A stretch of DNA of 64,000 nucleotides from Salicibibacter cibi (GCF_016495865.1 NZ_CP054706.1:186001-250000), one strand, 5' to 3'. Positions 50,026 to 58,984 are shown, counted from the first letter of the stretch. Made by a program: numbers and translations. The notes: generated by a model from the letters alone, not told the origin.

Positions 50026-51039
50026 ATGTTTTTTGGGTATCGGACACTTAAGACCGCTGTAGGGGCGGGCATCTCTTTATTGATTGCCCAATGGCTTCAA
50101 CTTGATTTTTTTGCATCGGCGGCGATCATTACTGTTCTTTGTATCACCGTTACAAAAAAAGGATCGGTCAGTAAAGCCTGGGAACTGTTTCTTGCATCAT
50201 GTGCGGGATTGCTCTATTCCGCGGTCATTTTCGAAATGATTGGATATCATCCGTTATCGATCGCGATCTTAATATTAGTGTTCATTCCGACCTTGCAAAA
50301 AATTAAAGCTTTAAAAGGGGTCATTAATAGCATCGTAATTATCTCTCACGTGTATACGGTAGGAGAAATTACCCCCGGTGTTCTTATGAACGAATTTCTT
50401 CTCATCACTATCGGCGGCACAGTCGGGCTAATCATGAACATTTATATGCCGAGCATTGATGAGGATCTCTATCAGGATCAACTGAACCTGGAAGAGCAGT
50501 TTTCAAGGATATGGAAAGAATATGCCCGTTATTTGCGGGATCAACGTGTCGATTGGGATGGCCGTGAGATCACGCGGGCAAGTGAACTCATCGAAGATGG
50601 AAAATCAAAAGCATTAAGAAGCATGGATAACTACTTTTTGCGGCACGACAATTATTTTTACCATTACTTTGAAATGAGAGGGCGTCAATTTGCCATTATT
50701 GAACGGATTTTACCGTTTGTATCTGCCTTGGATAAAGTTGATGAAGGAAAACTTATGGCCAACTTTATGGATGGGTTAAGCAGTGCCGTCCAGCCCGGGA
50801 ATACTGCAAGCTACTATTTGGAAGAGTTGAAAGAACTCAGGGAAACGTTTAAGCAACACCCACTCCCGGAAACCCGGACTGAATTCGAAACGCGGGCATC
50901 ACTATTTTACATTCTGCATGAGCTGGAGCAATACTTGCTGATTAAAGATATGTTTAAACCGGACCGTAAACGTACGCTCGATTTAAAAAGGAAAAAGCGA
51001 GCACGGACGCTGCGAAAAAGAGAGAAAAAGAATCAATAA
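50026..51039 (+). CDS. Aromatic acid exporter family membrane protein (YqjA-like)
   Basis: A 337-residue protein of the ArAE/FUSC superfamily: four to five N-terminal membrane helices (about 1-140) and a helical cytoplasmic domain (about 150-337) ending in a strongly basic tail. FFGYRTLKTAVGAGISLLIAQ at the start and VTKKGSVSKAWELFLASCAG are family features. Close to Bacillus YqjA. Substrate unknown. ATG 50026 follows AAAAAGGAGC. A strong terminator follows, then element copy 3. Confidence 0.87.
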   Translation: MFFGYRTLKTAVGAGISLLIAQWLQLDFFASAAIITVLCITVTKKGSVSKAWELFLASCAGLLYSAVIFEMIGYHPLSIAILILVFIPTLQKIKALKGVINSIVIISHVYTVGEITPGVLMNEFLLITIGGTVGLIMNIYMPSIDEDLYQDQLNLEEQFSRIWKEYARYLRDQRVDWDGREITRASELIEDGKSKALRSMDNYFLRHDNYFYHYFEMRGRQFAIIERILPFVSALDKVDEGKLMANFMDGLSSAVQPGNTASYYLEELKELRETFKQHPLPETRTEFETRASLFYILHELEQYLLIKDMFKPDRKRTLDLKRKKRARTLRKREKKNQ

Positions 51040-51073
51040 AAGAACGCTTTATACTACAACTTTTTGACAAAGG

Positions 51074-51121
51074 AAAACAGCCGGTAACCCTATCTACAAA
51101 GGGGATTATGGCTGTTTTTTT
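51074..51121 (+). terminator. Terminator after the ArAE gene
   Basis: ACAGCC (51077-51082) pairs with GGCTGT (51110-51115), with an inner CCC/GGG pairing; seven T follow. Confidence 0.85.
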
Positions 51122-51148
51122 CACACTGTTTGGTTGCAAAAGTTAAGC

Positions 51149-51429
51149 AGGGAATGCTGAACAACTTGCAGCTATCAGCTGAAGCCGGGATGCCGCTTCC
51201 ATGGCTTCGCTTTCCGCGGACGAACGGTCAAGCCTCCTCGCGGCGCTGCGGGGGCTTGACGCGTCCGTTTTTCCGCTGGAGTCTCGCCATTGCAGCACCG
51301 TCCCTCCGTACGTTGCCAGAAGTGCAAGGGTTTTTTTGTTTATAGGATGGATTTCCTTACATCCAGCTTTGACAACACCAACGGAAAATGCTTATGTGCC
51401 AGTCTTTTTCCGTTATTTAGCAGTCCCTA
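51149..51429 (-). mobile_element. Transposase-less element, copy 3 (reverse)
   Basis: Complete copy in the opposite orientation to the other three, ends GGGAATGCTGAACAA and the complement of TAGGGACTGCTAAATAA. It lies between the ArAE terminator and the CDF transporter gene. The left TA flank has become CA. Confidence 0.87.
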
Positions 51430-51545
51430 AGTAACATAATCCACTTTTTGAAAAGCCAGTGGCAAACGTTCACTAACTTATGATAGGATATGAAAGGTTG
51501 ACTTGTAGTACACAAACTGACGTAAACTGTAAGGAGAACGAAAAA

Positions 51546-52445
51546 GTGAATACATCTGTTTCTCGTATTTTATTCGTCTCGACAGCTAGTGCTTTTACCT
51601 TTGCTGTGATTGGTATTGTGTGGGGGATATACAGTTCATCACAAATGATTCTATTCGATGGCCTGTATTCGATCATCAGCTTAGTCATGTCGTTAATGGC
51701 TATTCTCGCGTCTCAATACATCAATAAAGATGATGAGAAAAAATTTCCCTTCGGAAAAACAGCCATTCAACCCATGATAGTAGTCATGCAAGCCATCGTT
51801 ATGGGCTTGTTATGCGTTTCTGCTCTCACTTCATCCGTTATTGCATTGCTTACCGGCGGGAGAGAGATCGCTGTAGGAAGCGCCCTATTATATGGTTTTT
51901 TTTCATTGGTCTTTTGTTTTGCAGTTCAGCTCTTCTTTAGCAAGAACAAGCATCGATCGGAATTTATTCGTTCAGAAGCTGCCCAGTGGTTTATGGACAC
52001 GATTCTAAGTTTAGCCGTTGTTATCGGTTTTCTTATAGCGTTATTCCTCGATAATACGCCATGGGCGTTCATCATTGATTATATAGATCCAACGATGGTG
52101 TTATTAGCCGGTTTATATTTTTTATCTGTTCCCATCAAGCTGATTCGTAAAAATGGAAAAGAACTTCTCATGATGACACCTGATCAAGATTTATTCAACA
52201 ATATTCGTTTTGAAATGGCGATCCTGGAGCGAAAATACAACATTCAGGATTCTTGGTTACGAATGGCTAAAATGAGCGATGTTTTGTATCTGGACATCGA
52301 TATCATCGTAAGTAATGATTCAACTATTTCAACCATAGAAGATTCGGATATGTTTCGAGAAGAATTTCAACAACAACTGGATCAATATGACGTTGTCCCA
52401 TGGGTCACCATTGCTTTTACAAAAGAGAGGAAATGGGCGGAATGA
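51546..52445 (+). CDS. Cation diffusion facilitator family transporter
   Basis: A 299-residue CDF-family protein, normally exporting Zn, Mn, Fe or Co by proton antiport. Six predicted helices; the helix-2 region FDGLYSIISLVMSL corresponds to the usual metal-site helix, and KKFPFGKTAIQPM to the loop motif HPFGHGR, but the paired His/Asp (HxxxD, DxxxD) are largely replaced. It therefore belongs to a divergent CDF branch; substrate uncertain. GTG 51546 was chosen because AAGGAG lies 9 nt upstream. Confidence 0.8.
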   Translation: MNTSVSRILFVSTASAFTFAVIGIVWGIYSSSQMILFDGLYSIISLVMSLMAILASQYINKDDEKKFPFGKTAIQPMIVVMQAIVMGLLCVSALTSSVIALLTGGREIAVGSALLYGFFSLVFCFAVQLFFSKNKHRSEFIRSEAAQWFMDTILSLAVVIGFLIALFLDNTPWAFIIDYIDPTMVLLAGLYFLSVPIKLIRKNGKELLMMTPDQDLFNNIRFEMAILERKYNIQDSWLRMAKMSDVLYLDIDIIVSNDSTISTIEDSDMFREEFQQQLDQYDVVPWVTIAFTKERKWAE

Positions 52446-52477
52446 TGATAGTGGAAAAATTTGATGATAGTGGATTC

Positions 52478-52506
52478 TTTACAAATTTATGTAAAGCCCG
52501 TACAAT
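52478..52506 (+). promoter_or_regulatory. Promoter of the DJ-1/PfpI gene
   Basis: TTTACA (52478-52483), 17-bp spacer, TACAAT (52501-52506). Confidence 0.6.
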
Positions 52507-52538
52507 AGAAAATGATGGTCATAAGGAGGCTGAGTTAT

Positions 52539-53051
52539 ATGAGTAAGCATGTTGCTGTTCTCGTTACAGACATGGTAGAGGAAATTGAATTAACCGATCC
52601 TGTGAAAGCTTATAAAGAAGCTGGTCACACGGTAGATATTATTAGCAATGAAGGAAACAAAACAATCAATGGCAAAAATGGAGACGAAATACAAGCAGAT
52701 CGGGGAATAGATGAAGTGAATGCAAATGATTATGATGCATTGCTCGTTCCCGGCGGTTTTTCTCCGGACTTACTTCGTATTGATCCAAAGAATAGTGAGT
52801 TTGCAAAAGCATTTTTGCAAGATAACAAACCAGTATTTGCAATTTGCCATGGTCCGCAGTTCCTCGTCAATACAGACCTACTAAAAGGAAGAGAGCTAAC
52901 GAGCTTTGTTTCCGTAAGAAAAGACTTGGAAAATGCAGGGGCAACGGTAAAAGATGAAGAGGTTATCGTAGATGGAAACCTTGTAACAAGCAGAACACCT
53001 GATGATCTTCCTGCATTCAATCGCGAATCTCTAAACCTTTTGGAGAAATAA
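52539..53051 (+). CDS. DJ-1/PfpI family protein (YraA/YfkM type)
   Basis: A 170-residue DJ-1/PfpI protein. The nucleophilic Cys is in FAICHGPQFLVN, with the partner Glu in VEEIELTDP near the N-terminus and LLVPGGFSPDLLR in between. Relatives protect against glyoxal/aldehyde or general stress; some are called deglycases or proteases. ATG 52539 follows ATAAGGAGG. Monocistronic, own promoter and terminator. Confidence 0.92.
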   Translation: MSKHVAVLVTDMVEEIELTDPVKAYKEAGHTVDIISNEGNKTINGKNGDEIQADRGIDEVNANDYDALLVPGGFSPDLLRIDPKNSEFAKAFLQDNKPVFAICHGPQFLVNTDLLKGRELTSFVSVRKDLENAGATVKDEEVIVDGNLVTSRTPDDLPAFNRESLNLLEK

Positions 53052-53064
53052 TCTTTGAATCGTG

Positions 53065-53101
53065 AGGGAAGTTGCTAATGACGCAGCTTCCCTTTATTTT
53101 T
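53065..53101 (+). terminator. Terminator after the PfpI gene
   Basis: AGGGAAG (53065-53071) pairs with CTTCCCT (53087-53093), T-rich tail. Confidence 0.8.
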
Positions 53102-53216
53102 ACCCAATAAAATTCATTAAAAATTCCCTATTTTATCGTTTTTATGAATATCTCTTGTTCCTGCATGCACGTTTTGATTAAAATTAAATATCCAGGCATA
53201 GGAGGAGTAATCTTTC

Positions 53217-54320
53217 ATGAAAAAATACATGGCACTTGGCTTGGTCATAGCATTGGCAGGTTGTGCCCCTGATGAGGAGGAACCGGAATCTGAAACTGGC
53301 GAAGATATTGATGATCAGGAAGATGAAACAACGGATGAGGATGGGGAAGCCTTTGACGTCGAAGACGGGGAATATGAAGAAATCGCCACCGGACTTGAAG
53401 CGCCCTGGTCGATCGTGAGGGCCGATGATGATGAATTTTTTATCACGGAGCGGGCAGGCGCGATCGTTCATATTGATGGAGAAGAGGTCACACAAGAAGA
53501 TATCAATCTTAACGAAGAGGTGTGGGATGAAGGAGAAGGCGGTCTTCTCGGGATGGTGCTCGTTCCGGAAGGCGATGAGGAAGCGATCGTATATCACACG
53601 TACGAGGATGACGAAGGAACGGTGTTGAATCGAATTGTCGCGATTGAACGGGATGCTGAAGGTTGGCAGGAAACCGACGTGCTCCTTGACGACATCCCCG
53701 GAGATACGATCCATGACGGCGGACGCCTCGCCATTGGCCCCGATGATCATTTGTACGCTACGACTGGAGACGCTGACGTAGAGGAATTATCTCAAGATAC
53801 CGACAGCCTTGCAGGAAACATTTTACGTATGGAATTGGATGGATCGGTTCCTGAAGACAACCCTTTCGATGATTCTTATGTGTATTCATACGGGCACCGA
53901 AACCCGCAGGGTATCGATTGGTCGGGAGATGGACGAATGTTTAGCTCCGAACACGGACCGACCGCCCAAGATGAAGTGAATGAAATCGAGGTCGGAAGCA
54001 ATTACGGCTGGCCCGAAATTACCGGGGACGAGGAGGCTGAAGGAATGGAATCCCCCATCTTCGAATCCGGTGATGACACATGGGCGCCATCAGGTGCGGC
54101 ATTCGCGGGAGAGAGTGACTTTTACGTTACTGGACTCGCTGGGGAAGAGCTAATGCGTTTTGATGTCGACAACGGCGAAATGGAAACGGTATTCGAAGGC
54201 GAAGGTCGATTGCGTGATGTTCTCATTGATGGAGACGCCCTCTATGTGATCACGAACAATACGGACGGCCGCGGGGATCCGGACGAAGACGATGACCGTT
54301 TGTTGCGTTTGGGGAATTGA
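53217..54320 (+). CDS. PQQ-type sugar dehydrogenase-like lipoprotein
   Basis: A 367-residue exported lipoprotein: signal peptide with lipobox LAGC (Cys 16), a ~35-residue Asp/Glu linker, then a six-bladed propeller of the glucose/sorbosone dehydrogenase family. GLEAPWSI, GGLLGMVLVP, HDGGRLAIGPDDHLYATTGD and YGHRNPQG are family blocks; His/Asp residues for PQQ/Ca binding appear kept. Whether it really uses PQQ in a Bacillaceae is open. ATG 53217 has GGAGGAGT upstream. The acidic composition is a halophile trait. Confidence 0.85.
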   Translation: MKKYMALGLVIALAGCAPDEEEPESETGEDIDDQEDETTDEDGEAFDVEDGEYEEIATGLEAPWSIVRADDDEFFITERAGAIVHIDGEEVTQEDINLNEEVWDEGEGGLLGMVLVPEGDEEAIVYHTYEDDEGTVLNRIVAIERDAEGWQETDVLLDDIPGDTIHDGGRLAIGPDDHLYATTGDADVEELSQDTDSLAGNILRMELDGSVPEDNPFDDSYVYSYGHRNPQGIDWSGDGRMFSSEHGPTAQDEVNEIEVGSNYGWPEITGDEEAEGMESPIFESGDDTWAPSGAAFAGESDFYVTGLAGEELMRFDVDNGEMETVFEGEGRLRDVLIDGDALYVITNNTDGRGDPDEDDDRLLRLGN

Positions 54321-54352
54321 GGTTCATATTCATTATACAAGGATGCGCTTAA

Positions 54353-54583
54353 ATGGAAAACTGGTTACACGTAGGATTCTTGGAATCTTTAAAAGAAGAT
54401 AAAGCAAAAGTGGTCAAAGGCGCAATTGCAGTTTTTTGCCACGAAGCGCAGGTCTATGCCGTGGACAATCGCTGTCCGCATATGGGCTTCCCGCTTCACA
54501 TGGGGAGCCTCTTCGATGGCATACTCACCTATCACTGGCATCATGCACGTTTTGATGTAACAAGTTTTAAAAAACCTGCTTAA
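54353..54583 (+). pseudogene. 5' remnant of a Rieske-domain protein
   Basis: Encodes 76 residues resembling the start of a Rieske [2Fe-2S] protein: VYAVDNRCPHMGFPLHMG has the first Cys-His pair, but the second pair, normally CHWHHARFD, reads YHWHHARFD (Cys lost). After HARFDVTSF the homology ends at a stop. A matching C-terminal remnant of what I believe is the same family lies at 56014-56292, so the middle ~1.3 kb of the ancestral gene is gone and other genes stand in its place. Confidence 0.65.
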
Positions 54584-54693
54584 CCACACCATACAGCCTC
54601 GAGATTCTAATTGAAGCATCCAGGTTATTTATCTAAAACTTATGTTCGATTATTGGTTGAAGGAAAAGCCCTACTGAAAGGGCTGTGTACTCT

Positions 54694-55527
54694 TTACTCT
54701 AAATCTTCTAAATCAATCGTTGTTGTATACGGATCGCTGTCAAAAGAAAGTAGCACGTCCAACTCTAACTCGAGTTCTTCGTCCATGTCATTAATGCCGA
54801 CCGTTGTTTCAGCTCCTTCTACTTCTCCTCCGGGCTGTACATCGTTTTGACCAGTTTCTAAATCAACGTCTTCGACTATGCCCTCGCTGTCGGTTTCGAC
54901 ACCATCTTGATAGCCAGTAAAGATAAATGTCATAAACGGAGACGCGTTTTCATCAGAATTATTTACCCAATCGTACTCAATAACAAGGACGTCATCTCCA
55001 TCATGATCGGTGCTCAAGGTGTAATCTTGAACGGTCAAGGTATAATCATCAATCTCCATCGATTCTCCTATAACAATCTCCGCGTTTTCATCATCTGCCT
55101 CCTCGATATTTTCTTCGTTAACGCCTTCTTCAGTGTCTTGTTCTTCTTCCTCTGTTGCTCCTGCGTCCACTTCTTCTGTAACATCGTCCATCTCTTCTTC
55201 TGATTCAGATTCTTCGCTTTCGTTATCTTCGTCAGACGCAAAATCAGGTTCTTCATCTGTTGGCAACATTGCTATAAGTATCCAAAACCCAAACTTATAA
55301 ATAATTGTAATAATACCTAAGATCATGCCGACAGTAGCGCTTGTCTTTTTAAACATTTGTTTCCTGCCAATGATGCCAAAAATAATTGCCATAACCCAAG
55401 CCGGGAACATGAACCACCCTAAAAAAGGGATGAAACCTATAACTAACCCGACAATCCCTAACACCAATGCCGCCGTAGCCATTGAATTTTTTTCCGGCAT
55501 AGTGGTATTAGCTGTTGCTTCACTCAT
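54694..55527 (-). CDS. DUF4190 membrane protein with acidic linker and DUF5067-like domain
   Basis: A 277-residue protein. The N-terminal part (about 10-90) has three hydrophobic segments of the DUF4190 type (AALVLGIVGLVIGFIPFLG, AIIFGIIGRKQM). A very acidic, Glu-rich linker (about 95-150) follows, then an extracytoplasmic domain with EIVIGESMEIDDYTLTVQDY resembling DUF5067/DUF4352, Ig-like domains of Gram-positive surface proteins. Function unknown. It lies inside the gap between the two Rieske remnants, reversed. ATG 55527 has AGGGGG upstream on the minus strand. Confidence 0.75.
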   Translation of the reverse strand: MSEATANTTMPEKNSMATAALVLGIVGLVIGFIPFLGWFMFPAWVMAIIFGIIGRKQMFKKTSATVGMILGIITIIYKFGFWILIAMLPTDEEPDFASDEDNESEESESEEEMDDVTEEVDAGATEEEEQDTEEGVNEENIEEADDENAEIVIGESMEIDDYTLTVQDYTLSTDHDGDDVLVIEYDWVNNSDENASPFMTFIFTGYQDGVETDSEGIVEDVDLETGQNDVQPGGEVEGAETTVGINDMDEELELELDVLLSFDSDPYTTTIDLEDLE

Positions 55528-55698
55528 AATATTAACCCCCTATAGTTCATTACAAATGATATGATACTATATAATCTAAAACTTTTGTAGTAATACGCAG
55601 AAACTATTACCAACTTTAAGGTGTTTCATTCTTCATTATCCTTATACAATAGTTTTGGTTCTTTTGGGGTTCCTTTTCTGAAATATTGAGATTTAGAA

Positions 55699-56013
55699 AT
55701 GGAATTTGTTACAGAGTTTGTTGAAAGATTCAGGTTGATTGAAACAGTTGTTACGGCGTTTTTGGCTTTTCTGGGTTATGCCGGTAAGAAAGCATATCCG
55801 TTTGTAAAGGATGCACTTAAAACTATCAAAAAAGAAAGTAACTCAGACATCATCTCATGGCTAGCAGAAGAAGCCGTCGAATTGATGGAATCGAGATTTG
55901 AAGGGCAGGCAGGTGCAGACAAGTTTGAAGAAGCGACTGCATGGCTTGCGGAACCCTATATGCCATTTGATGAAGAAGCGCTTCTGTGTGCATTGCAACG
56001 AAAACAAAGATAA
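55699..56013 (+). CDS. Phage holin (LLH family)-like small protein
   Basis: A 104-residue protein: one hydrophobic segment (about residues 12-35), then a helical region with SWLAEEAVELMESRFEGQAGADKFEEATAWL, which resembles the LLH phage-holin family (holin_6_1) where such a KFE-AV-WL stretch is typical. No other phage genes are nearby, so it may be a stray or domesticated phage gene. It ends directly before the Rieske C-terminal remnant. Its ribosome binding site is weak. Confidence 0.55.
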   Translation: MEFVTEFVERFRLIETVVTAFLAFLGYAGKKAYPFVKDALKTIKKESNSDIISWLAEEAVELMESRFEGQAGADKFEEATAWLAEPYMPFDEEALLCALQRKQR

Positions 56014-56292
56014 CCTGTTCAATTAGGCCATGCCTTATTACGTGAAGACGCCAATTTTCATAGTTATTAAATGTATAAAGCCGTTTACGCGCAGAGTATA
56101 ATCACTGGGAAAAAGAAAGCGGATCGCTGTTTGCAGAAAGCCAAAGAGACGATGTTCATTGCTATGGCCAGGTATTTGGCCGCCCATGCGCCAACGGCCT
56201 GTGAAATGCCACACACCGGAAAAATCGCCTGGATATTCATCAGGGCGATCAGTTATTCGAGGATGGTACAGGAAAGCTCTGAATGACTATCG
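56014..56292 (+). pseudogene. 3' remnant of the Rieske-domain protein
   Basis: Pieces of one protein lie in order but in shifting frames: LGHALLREDANFHSY, then YNHWEKESGSLFAES, RYLAAHAPTACEMPHT and RLDIHQGDQLFEDG. I recognise these as the C-terminal part of large Rieske proteins whose N-terminus looks like 54353-54583. At least three frame changes and internal stops show it is dead. A single ORF at 56071-56286 in this stretch is not a real gene. Confidence 0.6.
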
Positions 56293-56317
56293 GTTTTATC
56301 CGGTAGTCGTTCAGTTC

Positions 56318-56367
56318 TTGACTTCCTTACCTACAGGCTGTAGGATTGAATAAACTACACTCGGTAG
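56318..56367 (+). promoter_or_regulatory. blaR1-blaI promoter with two BlaI-type operators
   Basis: TTGACT (56318-56323), 17-bp spacer, TAGGAT (56341-56346). Operator 1 CTACA-GGC-TGTAG (56331-56343) covers the spacer and -10; operator 2 CTACA-CTC-GGTAG (56355-56367) covers the start region, centres 24 bp apart. The same arrangement recurs at 60340. Confidence 0.7.
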
Positions 56368-56548
56368 TTGAAATCAATGGCTTACGGGAATGCAAGCGAA
56401 GGAAAAATCGAAGACATAGACGGCCATGAATTATCGGCGAGGGTCCTGGCCTGAGGTTCCTTGCGTCGGAAATGGAGTGGCTAACAATGCTGACGCTCAA
56501 GCGAGTGAAAAAAGGAACGAGGAAGAAACTCTGGGGTAGGTGTCTCCT

Positions 56549-57670
56549 GTGACAGAAATGTATATACATATTTTCATTATGACAGTTGTAGCAAGTATTG
56601 GTTTCTTTATCATGAAGGTGGCAAATAAAGCGACGGAAAAATATCTTCCTGCATCGTGGCATTATTACTCCTCCATGATGCTGTTTTCCCTGTTTGCGTT
56701 ACCTATTTACGCTTGGTTTCAGTCGAATGCTGCATTATCTACGGCGACCGTCTTCATCCCTGTGAATAACGCAGCAGATACACTATTTTTTATAGATATG
56801 ATTCCTTATGTGTTGCTCATGGGGACCGTCCTTTTTTTGGGGCTCCATGGGTACCGATATGTGAAAATGCACCGATGGTTACAATTCGCGTGTGAAGAAT
56901 CCCTCGATGATCATCACCTTATGGCGTTTAGACGGGCTAAGCAAACATTGAACATTAAACGAAACATCCCTGTTTACATCTCCCCGTATATGACCACGCC
57001 CTTTATTTACGGCATTTTGAAGCCGAAAGTGGTTATACCGAAACTTGATTTCAGCCAGGAAGAACTTAGGCATATTTTTCTTCATGAATTAACCCACTAT
57101 AAGCGTGGCGATTTGGTAACAAAAGCGATGAGCTTAATCATTCAAGCGATACATTGGTTCAATCCGGTGGTTTACATGGCCCGACAGGATATGGATCGTT
57201 TTGGCGAGTTTGCCTGCGACGAACGGATCACCAAGCATATGGACCAAACGGAAAAAACGAGGTACTGTGAACTCTTGCTTGTCGTTCTTTGGAACGTTCT
57301 CGACCAAAAAGAAGGTCATTATGCGGCGATGAGCCAAGGAAGAAAACATTTGGAACGAAGGCTGAAGGCCATTTCCACCAGTAGAGCCAGGTGGCGACGA
57401 ACAATATTGGTGTGTGGAACAATCTTCACGGTATTGATAGTAGCTTTAGGAACAACAGCAGGCTTTACGGCAAACGCCCATGTTGAAACAGTTGAGCATC
57501 ATATAAGTGAAGATTCAGCAGTGAACGGAGGCTATTTGGTTGCTCAATCGATCGATAAAGAAGATGTTAAAGGCGAAAAAAGCAAGTGGCATGATATTTA
57601 CGGCAAAGATGAAAAGAAAGAATCAAAAAATAAAAAGGGAGGCGACAATGATACTGATAACAAGAAATAA
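56549..57670 (+). CDS. blaR1: M56 family (BlaR1-type) membrane metallopeptidase
   Basis: A 373-residue membrane protease of the BlaR1/MecR1 family. Four predicted helices; the zinc motif HELTH (in FLHELTHYKRGDLV) with the downstream EFACDE Glu is intact. The external penicillin-binding sensor domain of true BlaR1 is absent: after the last helix only a ~65-residue charged tail remains. So it may cleave the neighbouring repressor in response to another signal. GTG 56549 was chosen because TAGGTG lies 6 nt upstream. The long 5' UTR (about 200 nt) is without recognised structure. Confidence 0.85.
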   Translation: MTEMYIHIFIMTVVASIGFFIMKVANKATEKYLPASWHYYSSMMLFSLFALPIYAWFQSNAALSTATVFIPVNNAADTLFFIDMIPYVLLMGTVLFLGLHGYRYVKMHRWLQFACEESLDDHHLMAFRRAKQTLNIKRNIPVYISPYMTTPFIYGILKPKVVIPKLDFSQEELRHIFLHELTHYKRGDLVTKAMSLIIQAIHWFNPVVYMARQDMDRFGEFACDERITKHMDQTEKTRYCELLLVVLWNVLDQKEGHYAAMSQGRKHLERRLKAISTSRARWRRTILVCGTIFTVLIVALGTTAGFTANAHVETVEHHISEDSAVNGGYLVAQSIDKEDVKGEKSKWHDIYGKDEKKESKNKKGGDNDTDNKK

Positions 57671-57690
57671 AAGAGAGGAGGGGACTTACG

Positions 57691-58050
57691 GTGCAGAGAA
57701 TTTCTCGTTCTGAAAAACAGATCATGGAGATTATTTGGCAGAATGACCGAGCACTAACGACAGCTGAGATTTTACAGCAACTGCCTGACGAGAAAGCGTG
57801 GAAGCAAAATACTGTTATTACATTTTTGGCGCGTTTGATTGAAAAGGAATGTGTAAGAGCCACTCGGATCGGTCGGGCCAATCATTATGAGGCTTATATC
57901 ACGGAGGAAGAATACCGGGCTCAGGAGACCAAACAGTTTATCAATGACGTACACGAAGGCTCATTATCCGGTTTTCTGCAGACGCTCACGGAGAATGGTG
58001 ATTTAACGAAAGCAGATATCGAAAGCATCATGAAGAAAATGCGAGAGTGA
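57691..58050 (+). CDS. blaI: BlaI/MecI/CopY family repressor
   Basis: A 119-residue winged-helix repressor. RISRSEKQIMEIIW and the recognition segment NTVITFLARLIEKECV are typical; the family's cleavage site (Asn-Phe type) is not obvious. GTG 57691 follows GAGGAGGGGAC. It is 20 bp after blaR1, an order opposite to the usual blaI-blaR1. Dyads CTACA-N3-TGTAG before blaR1 and at 60353 are its likely operators. No beta-lactamase gene is in the window. Confidence 0.88.
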   Translation: MQRISRSEKQIMEIIWQNDRALTTAEILQQLPDEKAWKQNTVITFLARLIEKECVRATRIGRANHYEAYITEEEYRAQETKQFINDVHEGSLSGFLQTLTENGDLTKADIESIMKKMRE

Positions 58051-58061
58051 TCAATCATATG

Positions 58062-58341
58062 TAGGGACTGCTGAATAACGGAAAAAGACTGGCACATAAG
58101 CATTTTCCGTTGGTGTTGTCAAAGTTGGATGCAAGGAACCCACCCTATAAGCAAAAAACCCTTGCACTTCTGGCAACGTACGGAGGGACGGTGCTGCAAT
58201 GGCGAGACTCCAGCGGAAAAACGGACGCGTCAAGCCCCCGCAGCGCCGCGAGGAGGCTTGACCGTTCGTCCGCGGAAAGCGAAGCCATGGAAGCGGCATC
58301 CCGGCTTCAGCTGATAACTGCAAGTTATTCAGCAATCCCTA
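58062..58341 (+). mobile_element. Transposase-less element, copy 4
   Basis: Complete copy, same orientation as copies 1 and 2, about 10 bp shorter in the central hairpin (the GCCGGTTTTGC segment is missing). It lies 12 bp after blaI and 33 bp before the second cassette. Confidence 0.88.
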
Positions 58342-58374
58342 TGTATAGGAATGTTAAGCGGGAGAGTGAAAGGG

Positions 58375-58530
58375 ATGGATGCTGCTCTAACCATATTGAT
58401 CATCTTCATGGGTTTTGCGGTTTATTTTTTTCACAAACGTGCATGGGGCAGTATGCTTTACTGTATCATCATTACCGCATTGGTGTTTACGGTGAGCCTT
58501 CCCATGGTTGGAACGTTTAATGACATTTAA
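58375..58530 (+). CDS. 51-residue membrane peptide, cassette copy 2
   Basis: ATG 58375 has AAAGGG just upstream and GGGAGAG a little further. The peptide starts MDAALTILIIFMGFAVYFF, has a central HKRAWGSMLYCI and ends [11 protein letters not shown]. It is the same length as the peptide at 39478-39633 and aligns end to end (about 60% identical by eye). It precedes an Spx-like gene by 27 nt, as in copy 1. Confidence 0.75.
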   Translation: MDAALTILIIFMGFAVYFFHKRAWGSMLYCIIITALVFTVSLPMVGTFNDI

Positions 58531-58557
58531 GTTGCGAATGAGAAGGAGAGGGTTTCA

Positions 58558-58962
58558 TTGGTTCATATACTGACAACGTCGGGTTGTACCTCCTGTCGGC
58601 AAGCAAAAGAATGGTTGACAGCCCATCATATCCCTTTTACGGAAAAGAATATTTTTACGGAACCCCTTTCCGTTGAAGAAGTGAAAACGATTATGTTTAT
58701 GACCGAAGATGGGACGAATGATGTGATATCTAGACGTTCCAAAACATTTCGAAGATTAAACGTTGACCTTGATACGTTATCATTACAGCATTTGTTTAAA
58801 TTGATCAGTCAATATCCCGGTTTATTGCGAAAACCGATCATTTTTGATGATAAACGGCTGCAAGTCGGGTATCATGAAGAGGAAATGCGCCAATTCTTAC
58901 CTAGACAGGTTCGTTCCTATCTCTTGCATGAAGCGCGGAAAATAGAAAAAATAGTCGAATAA
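58558..58962 (+). CDS. Spx/ArsC family protein, cassette copy 2
   Basis: A 134-residue Spx-like protein. The redox motif CTSC near residue 10 is intact, followed by [20 protein letters not shown] and [24 protein letters not shown] 58558 is supported by GAAGGAGAGG and by the identical start in the paralogue at 39445. Spx proteins bind RNA polymerase alpha and redirect transcription under disulfide stress; ArsC-type reduction is less likely given the Spx-like C-terminus. Confidence 0.88.
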   Translation: MVHILTTSGCTSCRQAKEWLTAHHIPFTEKNIFTEPLSVEEVKTIMFMTEDGTNDVISRRSKTFRRLNVDLDTLSLQHLFKLISQYPGLLRKPIIFDDKRLQVGYHEEEMRQFLPRQVRSYLLHEARKIEKIVE

Positions 58963-58984
58963 AGTTAAGCGCTGATTTGTAGAT

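Noticed and set aside
56071..56353. Two ORFs of 64-71 codons over the Rieske 3' remnant
   Set aside because: Homologous segments jump between frames here, so neither frame is a functional gene.
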